40,409 nucleotides of DNA, taken from Dechloromonas sp. UBA6271 (GTDB lineage Bacteria; Pseudomonadota; Gammaproteobacteria; Burkholderiales; Rhodocyclaceae). Positions 8,155 to 15,378 of the stretch are shown here, in pieces. The stretch lies in assembly GCA_002440665.1 (NCBI GenBank), contig DJUX01000048.1, positions 1-40,409 of the forward strand. The letters are read 5' to 3'. Below the pieces are notes generated by a model. That model was not told where the DNA came from. It saw only the letters and a program-made list of their open reading frames with translations, and ran no database searches. Numbering within the stretch: position 1 is the stretch's first letter; each line of letters begins with the position of its first letter. Position numbers and translations under genes: made by a program.

Positions 8155-8772
8155 TCAATACTCGACCGGCAGCGGATCGAGGCTGCGCCACAGGTACCAC
8201 GTGGCGACCGAGCGCCACGGTCGCCAGCGCTCGCCGCAGGCGGCCAGCACCTTGCGCGGCTGTTTTTCGCCCCCGAAATAGCGCTCATGCACCGCCCGCT
8301 GCAGGCCGATATCGTCGAGCGGAAAGACGTCGGGACGCAGTTGGTTGAAAATCAGGAACATCTCGGCCGTCCACCGGCCAATACCGCGCACCTCGGTCAG
8401 CGCGACGATCACCGCCTCGTCGTCCATCGCCAGCCACGCAGTGGGATCGAGCCGCCCGCTGGCGAAATGCGCGGCCAGATCGCGCACGTACTCGCTCTTG
8501 CGCCGCGACAGGCCGCAACCGGCCAGACCCGCCTCACCCGCCGCGAGGACGGCGGGCGGCGAGACTTCGCCGACTGCCGCGACGAAGCGGGCCCAGACCG
8601 CATCTGCCGCCTTGACCGAGATCTGCTGCCCGACGATCGAACGCGCCAGCGTGCCGAACGGGTCGCCGCGCGACACCAGGCCGAGGCCAAGGTAACGTTC
8701 GACCAACTCGGCCATTTGCTCGTCAGCGGCCGCCAGCTCCTGCGCCGCCTGCTGCCAGTAGGATGGAGTCAT
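8155..8772 (-). CDS. DNA-3-methyladenine glycosylase II (HhH-GPD family)
   Basis: This 205-residue protein is an AlkA-type base-excision enzyme that removes alkylated purines. It has the HhH-GPD layout: SIVGQQISVKAA near residue 45-56, a helix-hairpin-helix LTEVRGIGRWTA at 125-136, and the catalytic Asp in FPLDDIGLQ (Asp153/154). It lacks the N-terminal AlkA domain of E. coli, as in many bacterial homologues. No iron-sulfur cysteines are present, which argues against an EndoIII/MutY role. It sits upstream of accA-tilS, a common betaproteobacterial order. Confidence 0.9.
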   Translation of the reverse strand: MTPSYWQQAAQELAAADEQMAELVERYLGLGLVSRGDPFGTLARSIVGQQISVKAADAVWARFVAAVGEVSPPAVLAAGEAGLAGCGLSRRKSEYVRDLAAHFASGRLDPTAWLAMDDEAVIVALTEVRGIGRWTAEMFLIFNQLRPDVFPLDDIGLQRAVHERYFGGEKQPRKVLAACGERWRPWRSVATWYLWRSLDPLPVEY

Positions 8773-8800
8773 CGCGAGATCCTGAAAAACAGCCCAAAAA

Positions 8801-8814
8801 TGCGGTCGACCGCA
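8801..8814. repeat. Perfect 14-bp palindrome TGCGGTCGACCGCA
   Basis: The palindrome lies in the gap between the glycosylase gene and the upstream MBL gene. Its half GTCGACCGCA recurs in other gaps of this window (near 13846, 29904 and 33826). Confidence 0.6.
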
Positions 8815-8838
8815 ACCGACAAGGCCGGCAAGCCTGAA

Positions 8839-9480
8839 TCAGCCGTATTTGCCGCTCAGGAAGGGGTTATAGCGGCGTTCTTCGCCGAAATTCGACATCG
8901 GCCCGTGGCCGGGAATGAACTCGACGTCATCGCCAAGCGGGAACAGTTGCTCGTGGATCGAGCGAATCAGCGTGTCGTAATCGCCGCGCGGAAAGTCGGT
9001 GCGGCCGATCGAACCCTGGAACAGCACGTCGCCGACCTGCGCCAGTTTGCTCGGCTGGTGGTAGAAGACCACGTGGCCCGGCGTGTGGCCGGGGCAGTGC
9101 AGCACGTCGAGTTCGACGTCGCCGAAGTGCACCTTGTCGCCAGCCTTGAGCCAGCGGTCCGGCTCGAAACTCAGCACATTCGGGAAACCGAACATCTTGC
9201 TTTGCTGCGGCATGCCGACGATCCAGAAACGATCCTCCTCGTGCGGCCCCTCGATAGTCACGCCGGTCTGCGCCGCCAGAGCGCCAACCCCGCCGGCATG
9301 GTCGATGTGGCCGTGGGTGACGAGGATCTTGGCCAGCGTCAGCTGTTCTTTCTTTAGAAATTCGAGGATGCGCTCGATATCGCCGCCGGGGTCGATGACC
9401 GCTGCCTGATGGGTCTTCTCGCACCAGAAAACGGTGCAGTTCTGCTCGAAAGGAGTAACCGGAATGATGGCGTAGCGCAT
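8839..9480 (-). CDS. MBL-fold hydrolase, glyoxalase-II-like (YcbL type)
   Basis: The 213-residue protein has the glyoxalase II-type metal site THGHIDHAGG near residue 56, followed by CPGHTPGHVVFY, GDVLFQGSIGRTDFP and a late FIPGHGP. These are the hallmarks of the YcbL/GloB-like branch that hydrolyses thioesters such as S-lactoylglutathione. It is shorter than GloB and lacks the glutathione-binding C-terminal domain, so the physiological substrate is uncertain. I start at ATG 9480 (MRYAIIPVTPFEQN), the conserved family start, not at the longer frame to 9510. Confidence 0.9.
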   Translation of the reverse strand: MRYAIIPVTPFEQNCTVFWCEKTHQAAVIDPGGDIERILEFLKKEQLTLAKILVTHGHIDHAGGVGALAAQTGVTIEGPHEEDRFWIVGMPQQSKMFGFPNVLSFEPDRWLKAGDKVHFGDVELDVLHCPGHTPGHVVFYHQPSKLAQVGDVLFQGSIGRTDFPRGDYDTLIRSIHEQLFPLGDDVEFIPGHGPMSNFGEERRYNPFLSGKYG

Positions 9481-9537
9481 GGCGGATCGGAATTTACGGA
9501 ATGGCGCCATTATCGCACGCTGCCCGCCAGCGGACGG

Positions 9538-9720
9538 CTAGCCACAATAACGGATATTGGCCCAGTCGAGCAGCAGTTCGGGCATCTGGTAGGCCATGAA
9601 GATCAGTGCCAGCAGGAGCACTGCCAGTGCCGCCGCGACACCCGTCAGGAACCAGCGCCACTGCGCTTTCACGCTGTCGCTCCGGCGTGCCGCGCCAAGG
9701 GTTTCTCGTTGATCGGCCAT
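9538..9720 (-). CDS. 60-aa single-pass membrane protein overlapping the MFS gene
   Basis: An ATG at 9720 opens a 60-residue frame, MADQRETLGAARR, then WRWFLTGVAAALAVLLLALIFM as one transmembrane helix, ending in WANIRYCG. It overlaps the last 52 bp of the MFS transporter gene in another frame, a spacing that suggests translational coupling. Small one-helix proteins encoded directly after an MFS carrier are known and are annotated in some genomes as an MFS small subunit; I infer the same here. The charged N-terminus and aromatic-rich end look protein-like, not like random shadow sequence. Confidence 0.65.
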   Translation of the reverse strand: MADQRETLGAARRSDSVKAQWRWFLTGVAAALAVLLLALIFMAYQMPELLLDWANIRYCG

Positions 9721-10880
9721 GAGCAGATCGCCGCCAGCACCGAGAGGCCGATGGACAGCCCCCAGGCCAGCAGGTAGGAACCAGTCTCGTCGAAGATCCG
9801 CCCGCCCAGCCAGGCGCCGAGGAAGCTGCCCAACTGGTGACCGAGGAAGACGACGCCGGTCAGCATCGACATGTAGCGCAAGCCGAAAATCTGTGCCACC
9901 AGGCCGTTGGTCAGCGGCACCGTACCCAGCCACAGGAGGCCCATCACCGCGGCAAATATCCAGGCATTTGCGGTCGACATCGGCAACAGCATGAAAACCA
10001 GGATCGCCACCGCGCGCAGCGCGTAGATCAGCACCAGCAGGTTCTTCTTGCTGTAGCGCCCGCCGCCCCAGCCAAAGATGAAGGAGCCGAAAATGTTGAA
10101 AAGGCCGATCAGCGCCACCGCCGTCATCCCGACATTGGCGGTCAACCCGGAATCGACCAGGTAGGACGGCAGATGCAGCATGATGAAAGCAGTCTGGAAG
10201 CCGCAGACGAAAAAGCTCCAGAACAGGTAGTGAAAACTCCGCTCGCCGCCGGCTTCGCGCAACGCCTCGGTGACCGACTGCCCCGCCCCGGCAACCGCCT
10301 TGTGGCCATCGGCCATGGCATAGGCGAGCGGCGCGATCAAGCCGACGCCGCAGGCCAGCAGGACCAGCGCGCTCTGCCAGCCGTAGGTCGATATCAGCAT
10401 CTGGCCGACCGGCAGCACGGCGAACTGGCCGAACGAACCGCCGGCGCTGGCGATGCCGAGCGCCAGGCTGCGCTTCTGCGGCGTCGTGTGGCGGCCGATG
10501 ACGCCCATGATGACGGCGAAGGTCGTCCCGGAAAGACCGAGGCCGATCAATACGCCGGCCGACAGGTCGAAGCTCAGCGGCGACCCGGCCTGCGACATCA
10601 GCACCAGCCCCACGACATAGAGCACCGCCGCCCCCAGCACCGTGCGCCCCGCCCCGTGGCGGTCGGCCAGCGCCCCGGCGAAGGGCGAGGCCAGGCCCCA
10701 GACCAGGTTCTGGATGGCGATGGCGAAGGAGAAGGTTTCGCGGCTCCAGCCGTGGTCGGCGGTCATCGGCTGCAGGAAGAGCCCGGCCGTGTGGCGAACG
10801 CCCATCGACAGCGTCAGGATGATGCAACCGACGACCAGAATGACCGTCGGCGTGCGCCATGTAGTATTTGTTGTGCTCAT
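9669..10880 (-). CDS. MFS transporter, substrate unknown
   Basis: The 403-residue protein has twelve predicted helices and MFS signatures: GVRHTAGLFLQPMTADHGWSRE in the first helix-loop, and a motif-A variant in the loop after helix 2 (GALADRHGAGR). It resembles the OFA/monocarboxylate-porter-like branch, many of which carry organic anions, but the substrate cannot be read from the sequence. I start at ATG 10880 (MSTTNTTWRTP), which gives a short cytoplasmic N-terminus. It ends inside the start of a small membrane ORF and follows uup by 37 bp. Confidence 0.85.
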   Translation of the reverse strand: MSTTNTTWRTPTVILVVGCIILTLSMGVRHTAGLFLQPMTADHGWSRETFSFAIAIQNLVWGLASPFAGALADRHGAGRTVLGAAVLYVVGLVLMSQAGSPLSFDLSAGVLIGLGLSGTTFAVIMGVIGRHTTPQKRSLALGIASAGGSFGQFAVLPVGQMLISTYGWQSALVLLACGVGLIAPLAYAMADGHKAVAGAGQSVTEALREAGGERSFHYLFWSFFVCGFQTAFIMLHLPSYLVDSGLTANVGMTAVALIGLFNIFGSFIFGWGGGRYSKKNLLVLIYALRAVAILVFMLLPMSTANAWIFAAVMGLLWLGTVPLTNGLVAQIFGLRYMSMLTGVVFLGHQLGSFLGAWLGGRIFDETGSYLLAWGLSIGLSVLAAICSWPINEKPLARHAGATA

Positions 10881-10917
10881 TTGCTCATTTTGCTGGAAGC
10901 ATATGGGAAGCTGCCGC

Positions 10918-12840
10918 TTACACCGAGTTCCCGGTGCGCGCCTCAAGCGCTTCCCAGCGTTCGAGCAGGATCATCAGTTCATCGTCGATCGCCGCCAGGC
11001 GATCGGATGCCTGCTGCGCGGAGGCCGGATCGGTCTGGTAAAGCGTCGCATCTTCGAGGCGCTTGGTCAGTTCGGCCTGCTCGGCTTCGAGCCCGGCGAT
11101 TTTCCCGGGCAGCGTTTCAAGTTCGCGCTGCTCCTTCCAAGACATTTTTTCGCCCTTCACCTGGGCTGGCTCGGCCGCCTTGACCACCGGCTTGGCCTCC
11201 ACCTTCGGCTTGACCGCGTCCTTGACCACGCTCGCCTTGTAAGAAGCCCAGTCGCTGTAGCCACCGGCGTACTCCTTCCAGGTGCCATCGCCTTCGGCGG
11301 CGATGGTCTGGGTCACCACGTTGTCGAGAAAAGTCCGGTCGTGGCTGACCAGGAACAGCGTGCCGTCGTAGGTCTGCAGCAGTTCTTCGAGCAGTTCAAG
11401 GGTTTCAATGTCGAGGTCGTTGGTCGGTTCGTCGAGGACCAGCACGTTGGCCGGCTTGGCGAACAGGCGGGCCAGCAGCAGGCGGTTGCGCTCGCCGCCG
11501 GACAGCGAACTGACCGGCGAACGGGCACGCTCTGGGGCGAACAGAAAGTCTTCGAGGTAGCCGATGACGTGCTTGCGGGCGCCACCGATGTCGACCCAGT
11601 CCGAGCCCGGTGAAATGACGTCGGACAGCGTCGAATTGGGATCGAGCTGGGTACGGAACTGGTCGAAATAGGCAATATCCATTTTCGTGCCCTGGCGCAC
11701 GATGCCGGAATCCGGCTTGATTTCGTCGAGGATCAGGCGCAGCAACGTCGTCTTGCCGGCACCGTTGGGGCCGATCAGGCCGATCTTGTCGCCGCGCTGA
11801 ATGCGGGTCGAGAAATCGCGCACAATTTCCCGTTGACCGTAGGATTTATAGACGTGTTCGAGTTCGGCCACCAGTTTGCCGCTCTTGTCGCCGGAATCGA
11901 GTTGCAGATTGACCTTGCCCATCCGCTCGCGTCGCGCCTGACGTTCGGCCCGCAGAATATCGAGCCGCTGGACGCGGAACACGGCGCGCGTCCGCCGCGC
12001 TTCGACGCCCTTGCGTATCCAGATTTCTTCTTCCTTGAGCAGCTTGTCGGCCCGCGCATTGGCCAGGCCTTCCTCGTGCAGCATGGCCTCCTTGCGCAAC
12101 TGGTAGTCCTTGAAACTGCCGGGAAAACTGACCAGCTTGCCGCGATCGAGCTCGACGATGCGCGTGCACACGCGGTCGAGAAAGGAACGGTCGTGGGTGA
12201 TGAAAAACAGCGTGACGCCGGATTCGATGAGCAGGTTTTCCAGCCATTCGATGGCCGCGATATCGAGGTGATTGGTCGGTTCGTCGAGCAACAGCACCTC
12301 CGGTGCGACGGCCAGCGCCTGGGCCAGCGCCAGGCGCTTCTTCTGACCGCCGGAGAGGCTGCCAACCTTGGCATCGGGATCCAGCCCGAAACGCTCAATG
12401 ACGCGCTCGGCCTGCGCCTCGTAGGCCCAGGCACCGCGCGCCTCGAGCTCGTGTTGCAGTTCGGACATGCGTTCGAGCAAGACGTCGTGATCGGCGTCGA
12501 TTTCGCCTAGCTTGTGCGATACCTCGTGGTATTCGGCCAAAATCGACGCGTTTTCGCCCATGCCGGAAATGACTGCCTCAAAGACCGTCGCCTCCATGTC
12601 GAAAGGCGGCTCCTGCGGCACGTAGCCGACGCGGATGCCCGGCTGTGCCCAGACCTCGCCATCATCGAGCCGGCCGCGCCCGCTACCTGCGGCCATCGCC
12701 GCGAGCAGCGACGACTTGCCGGTGCCGTTGCGGCCGATCAGGGCGACCCGTTCGCCCGGATCGAGCAGAAAATCGGCGTGATCGAGGAGCGGCACGTGGC
12801 CGTAGGCAAGGCAGGCGTCGGAGAGTTTTAGATAGGGCAT
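10918..12840 (-). CDS. uup: ABC-F family ATPase Uup
   Basis: The protein has two ATP-binding cassettes and no membrane segments, as in the ABC-F class that acts on ribosomes. The first cassette has GRNGTGKSS, LSGGQKKRLALAQAL and LLLDEPTNHLD; the second has GPNGAGKTT, LSGGERNRLLLARL and VLDEPTNDLD. They are joined by the charged linker typical of the class. The last 70 residues form a coiled coil (LPGKIAGLEAEQAELTKRLED), the DNA-binding domain seen in Uup. At 640 residues it fits Uup. The ATG at 12840 has no evident Shine-Dalgarno sequence and lies only 10 bp after a terminator-like hairpin. Confidence 0.93.
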   Translation of the reverse strand: MPYLKLSDACLAYGHVPLLDHADFLLDPGERVALIGRNGTGKSSLLAAMAAGSGRGRLDDGEVWAQPGIRVGYVPQEPPFDMEATVFEAVISGMGENASILAEYHEVSHKLGEIDADHDVLLERMSELQHELEARGAWAYEAQAERVIERFGLDPDAKVGSLSGGQKKRLALAQALAVAPEVLLLDEPTNHLDIAAIEWLENLLIESGVTLFFITHDRSFLDRVCTRIVELDRGKLVSFPGSFKDYQLRKEAMLHEEGLANARADKLLKEEEIWIRKGVEARRTRAVFRVQRLDILRAERQARRERMGKVNLQLDSGDKSGKLVAELEHVYKSYGQREIVRDFSTRIQRGDKIGLIGPNGAGKTTLLRLILDEIKPDSGIVRQGTKMDIAYFDQFRTQLDPNSTLSDVISPGSDWVDIGGARKHVIGYLEDFLFAPERARSPVSSLSGGERNRLLLARLFAKPANVLVLDEPTNDLDIETLELLEELLQTYDGTLFLVSHDRTFLDNVVTQTIAAEGDGTWKEYAGGYSDWASYKASVVKDAVKPKVEAKPVVKAAEPAQVKGEKMSWKEQRELETLPGKIAGLEAEQAELTKRLEDATLYQTDPASAQQASDRLAAIDDELMILLERWEALEARTGNSV

Positions 12841-12849
12841 GGCGCAATG

Positions 12850-12874
12850 AAAAACGGCGCCCCGCAAGGCGCCG
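12850..12874 (-). terminator. Terminator-like hairpin in the uup leader
   Basis: On the minus strand CGGCGCC-TTGCGG-GGCGCCG is followed by TTTTTC, an intrinsic terminator by appearance. No minus-strand gene lies upstream (the neighbours are plus-strand tRNA-Arg and the spermidine-synthase-like gene), so it can only act on transcripts heading into uup. It may be an attenuator. Confidence 0.65.
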
Positions 12875-12891
12875 AGTTGTTGAGAGCCGAT

Positions 12892-12897
12892 ATTCTA
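12892..12897 (-). promoter_or_regulatory. Candidate -10 box for uup
   Basis: TAGAAT on the minus strand, about 50 bp before the uup ATG, sits inside the dyad GCCG-N9-CGGC. The -35 match is weak. Confidence 0.35.
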
Positions 12898-12919
12898 ACG
12901 GCTCGGAGATGGCTCACCT

Positions 12920-12948
12920 ATCACAAATTACCCCGTCACCGGTACAAT
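12920..12948 (+). promoter_or_regulatory. Promoter for tRNA-Arg
   Basis: ATCACA (four of six to TTGACA) and TACAAT are 17 bp apart, ending 25 bp before the tRNA. Confidence 0.5.
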
Positions 12949-12973
12949 GCGCGCCTGCCGGCAAGCACGGTTC

Positions 12974-13048
12974 GCCTCCATAGTTAAATGGATATAACAC
13001 GCCCCTCCTAAGGGCGAATTGGTGGTTCGATTCCACCTGGGGGCGCCA
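12974..13048 (+). tRNA. tRNA-Arg (anticodon CCU)
   Basis: A complete cloverleaf of 75 nt is present: acceptor GCCTCCA/TGGGGGC (one G-U), anticodon loop CTCCTAA with CCT, T-arm GGTGG-TTCGATT-CCACC and an encoded CCA. It reads AGG codons. A spermidine-synthase-like gene starts 19 bp downstream without a terminator between, so the two may share a transcript. Confidence 0.95.
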
Positions 13049-13067
13049 CTCCACAGGCAAATCCACC

Positions 13068-13844
13068 GTGAAAACAAAGAAATCCCCTCCCCGGCATGCC
13101 GTCGATATCAGCGAAGAAGCCGGTGTGCGCTACCTGCATTTCGGCTCGGACTGGGTTCAGGGTGCCATGCGCATTGCCCGGCCGTGGTCGCTGGAGCTGG
13201 CTTACACGCGCGAGATGATGGCCGGGCTTTTGTTGCGCGGCGGCGACCATTGGCCGCGTAGCGCGCTACTGGTCGGGCTGGGCGCCGGCTCGCTGGCCAA
13301 GTTCATCTACCGCAACCTGCCGGACTGCCGGATCACCGTCGTCGAAATCAATCCGCAGGTCGAGTACATCGCCCGCCAGTATTTCAAGCTGCCCGACGAC
13401 CCGGCCCGCCTGACCGTTACCATCGGCGACGGCGCCGACTACATGCTGGCCGGCGAGCGCTGCTTCGATTACATCCTGGTCGATGGCTTCGACCCCGATG
13501 CCTGTGCCGGGCCGCTCGACACCCTGCCGTTCTACCAGGCCTGCCGCGCCCGGCTGACCGGGAGCGGCCTGCTCGGTGTCAATCTGCTCGGCCGCAACAA
13601 GGGTTTCGCCGCCAGCGTCGAGCGCATCCGCACCGCTTTCGACGGGCGTGTGGCGGTTTTTCCCTCCTGCGACAGCGGCAACACCATCGCCTTCGCCACC
13701 GGTGGCGAGCCGGTCGCGGTGGCGCTGGAGGACATGCGGGCGCAGGCGCAACGCCTGAAGCAGGAAACCCGTCTTGATCTGTTGCCGACGATCAGCCGCC
13801 TGCAACTGGGACACCCGCTACCCGACGGTCGGCTGCGAATCTGA
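13068..13844 (+). CDS. Spermidine/spermine synthase-like protein
   Basis: The 258-residue protein has the Rossmann-type aminopropyltransferase/methyltransferase fold: LLVGLGAGSLAKFIYR as the nucleotide-binding turn, VVEINPQVEYIARQYF with the acidic residue, GDGADYM and YILVDGFDPDACAGPL. It lacks the N-terminal strand domain of classical SpeE, and the polyamine-binding DS motif is DG here, so true spermidine synthase activity is doubtful. It starts with GTG at 13068, 19 bp after tRNA-Arg. No terminator is obvious downstream. Alternatively it may be a methyltransferase-fold protein of unknown substrate. Confidence 0.8.
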   Translation: MKTKKSPPRHAVDISEEAGVRYLHFGSDWVQGAMRIARPWSLELAYTREMMAGLLLRGGDHWPRSALLVGLGAGSLAKFIYRNLPDCRITVVEINPQVEYIARQYFKLPDDPARLTVTIGDGADYMLAGERCFDYILVDGFDPDACAGPLDTLPFYQACRARLTGSGLLGVNLLGRNKGFAASVERIRTAFDGRVAVFPSCDSGNTIAFATGGEPVAVALEDMRAQAQRLKQETRLDLLPTISRLQLGHPLPDGRLRI

Positions 13845-13845
13845 C

Positions 13846-13859
13846 CTGCTGCGGTCGAC
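13846..13859 (+). repeat. Copy of the intergenic CTGCTGCGGTCGAC motif
   Basis: The 14-mer begins two bases after the stop codon of the preceding gene. The same 14-mer occurs inverted at 33826-33839, and in direct orientation inside nrtB near 19172-19185. Confidence 0.5.
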
Positions 13860-13993
13860 CTTGTTTTTTTAGTATTTTCCACCTAAAAAGAAGATGATCC
13901 TCCACCGACAAAAACGACAAGGCGGACACAACAACGATAACGGGCGGTTCATCGCCACTCCCACAGTTATCTTGCCAAGCCCAGGAGGAATAC

Positions 13994-14257
13994 ATGCTTT
14001 CCATTCAGGATGTCCTTGACTATTGCGATCTTGACCGCGGCGAAATCGCGGCCGTTGCCGAACACGAACATATCCCCATGACGATAGCGGCGGAATTGGG
14101 TGAAACATTGCTGGGCTCGCCGGAAGGCGTCGTCCGCCTGCACTCGATGATTGTCGAAAATATGGAACATGCGCTCGAATCGGGCCATTTCCAGCACGTG
14201 AAGGAACTCGGCGAAACCTACCAGCACCTGCAGCGTACCCACCCGATATCCAGTTGA
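13994..14257 (+). CDS. Hypothetical protein, 87 aa, first of a paralogous pair
   Basis: The product is small, acidic and mainly helical, with no signal or membrane segment. It begins MLSIQDVLDYCDLDRGEI and continues AAVAEHEHIP. A strong AGGAGG lies before the ATG. It aligns without gaps to the product of the next gene (14427-14696): shared MLS, DxCDL, AxAExE, IAA and a late TY. The pair therefore arose by duplication. I do not recognise the family. The helix-rich N-terminus hints at a protein-interaction or nucleoid-associated role but nothing specific can be claimed. An intrinsic terminator follows. Confidence 0.75.
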   Translation: MLSIQDVLDYCDLDRGEIAAVAEHEHIPMTIAAELGETLLGSPEGVVRLHSMIVENMEHALESGHFQHVKELGETYQHLQRTHPISS

Positions 14258-14308
14258 AACGCTTTTCCTGATCCTCCTCCGAGGACCGGACCGGCATTCG
14301 ACCGGTCG

Positions 14309-14340
14309 TGAACCCGGCCCCTGTGGCCGGGTTCATTTTT
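14309..14340 (+). terminator. Rho-independent terminator
   Basis: TGAACCCGGCC and GGCCGGGTTCA form an 11-bp stem with a five-base loop, followed by TTTTT. It separates the two paralogous small genes into independent units. Confidence 0.92.
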
Positions 14341-14372
14341 GTGCACAGATCGTTACAATCTCGCCGGAACCA

Positions 14373-14399
14373 TGACCGACAAGCTCGGTCGGACATAAT
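14373..14399 (+). promoter_or_regulatory. Dyad and candidate promoter before the second small gene
   Basis: GACCGA-CAAGC-TCGGTC is a perfect 6-bp dyad, directly before an AT-rich CATAAT that could be a -10. A repressor or activator bound to the dyad would sit in the promoter spacer. Confidence 0.35.
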
Positions 14400-14426
14400 A
14401 ATTACAAGTAATCAAGGAGACAGCCC

Positions 14427-14696
14427 ATGCTTTCATTGCGGGACTTCATCGATATGTGCGACCTGACCGAAGAAGAGGTCACCGCCATTGCCGAAAAGGA
14501 AAAACTGCCGGCCATCATCGCCGCCCAGATCGGTTGCGCCATGCTGCGTACCGAGCGCGGAGTCGCATACATCCGTGACGTGCTCAAAAACCGGGCGGAA
14601 CAAGCGGTCGACCGCGGCGACATGGAAACCGCGGCCCTGCGCCTGCGCACCTACGAGGAATTTCGCACCCGCTGCCCGCAGGCCATTCGCGACTGA
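14427..14696 (+). CDS. Hypothetical protein, 89 aa, second of a paralogous pair
   Basis: The product begins MLSLRDFIDMCDLTEEEV and continues TAIAEKEKLPAIIAAQIG, colinear with its neighbour at 13994. The last 40 residues are more basic (RAEQAVDRGDMETAALRLRTYEEFRTR). It has its own upstream terminator, dyad and AAGGAGA ribosome binding site. It converges on narL with only 12 bp between stop codons. The function is unknown; proximity to NarX/NarL may be meaningful or accidental. Confidence 0.75.
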   Translation: MLSLRDFIDMCDLTEEEVTAIAEKEKLPAIIAAQIGCAMLRTERGVAYIRDVLKNRAEQAVDRGDMETAALRLRTYEEFRTRCPQAIRD

Positions 14697-14708
14697 ACGC
14701 CGCCGACC

Positions 14709-15377
14709 TCAGGCGTGGCGCGGCTGCGGCCCGAAGCCATGCTCCACGGCATAGAGCGCGACCTGAACGCGGCTCGTCATGTTCAGCTTCTTGAAGATGT
14801 TCTGGACGTGAATCTTGACCGTGCTTTCGGCGAGATCGAGGGCGCGGGCGATTTCCTTGTTGCTTTCGCCCTGCGCCAGGCAGGCGAGGATGTCGCGCTC
14901 GCGCGGTGAAAACTTGTCACGCTCGACCACCAGGCTTGACACCTTCGGCTGCTCGCGCACGCCCTGGATCAGTTTGGCCGTCATCTGCGGCGACACCACC
15001 GAGTCGCCCGCCGCGGCGCGGCGGATGGCGTCGAGCAGCGCATCGGTTTCGACGTTTTTCAACAGATAGCCACTAGCCCCGGCGCGCAGCGCTTCCATCA
15101 GGTCCTGCGCGTCTTCCGACACCGTCAGCATCAACACCCGGACACCGGGAATTTCCTCGTTGATCACCTTGACCGCCTCCAGCCCGCTGATGCCGGGCAT
15201 GTGCAGGTCGAGCAGGACGACATCGGGCTTCAGCGAGCGCGCCCGCTTGATGCCCTCGAGCCCGTCACCGGCCTCGTCGAGCACCTCGAAGTCTTCATGG
15301 CGCTGCAGCAGCGCCTTCACCCCGCCGCGAAACAGGACATGGTCGTCGACCAGCAAGACCCGGATTTTTTCACTCAT
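14709..15377 (-). CDS. narL: NarL-type nitrate/nitrite response regulator
   Basis: The 222-residue protein has a receiver domain (DD at 11-12, phospho-acceptor Asp57 in LLDLHMPG, the switch Thr in MLTVSED, and Lys in LLKNVE) and a C-terminal LuxR/NarL helix-turn-helix (LSPRERDIL-like, NKEIARALDLAESTVKIHVQNIFKKLN). Its partner narX ends one base before this start codon, so the two are cotranscribed and coupled. In known systems NarL controls nitrate respiration and related genes. Here the nearest targets are assimilation genes; no respiratory nitrate reductase lies in the window. Confidence 0.92.
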   Translation of the reverse strand: MSEKIRVLLVDDHVLFRGGVKALLQRHEDFEVLDEAGDGLEGIKRARSLKPDVVLLDLHMPGISGLEAVKVINEEIPGVRVLMLTVSEDAQDLMEALRAGASGYLLKNVETDALLDAIRRAAAGDSVVSPQMTAKLIQGVREQPKVSSLVVERDKFSPRERDILACLAQGESNKEIARALDLAESTVKIHVQNIFKKLNMTSRVQVALYAVEHGFGPQPRHA

Positions 15378-15378
15378 T

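Noticed and set aside
7141..9357. Plus-strand open frame of 738 codons across accA, the glycosylase and the MBL hydrolase
   Set aside because: It is the complement of three real genes and spans their gaps; no domain is recognisable.
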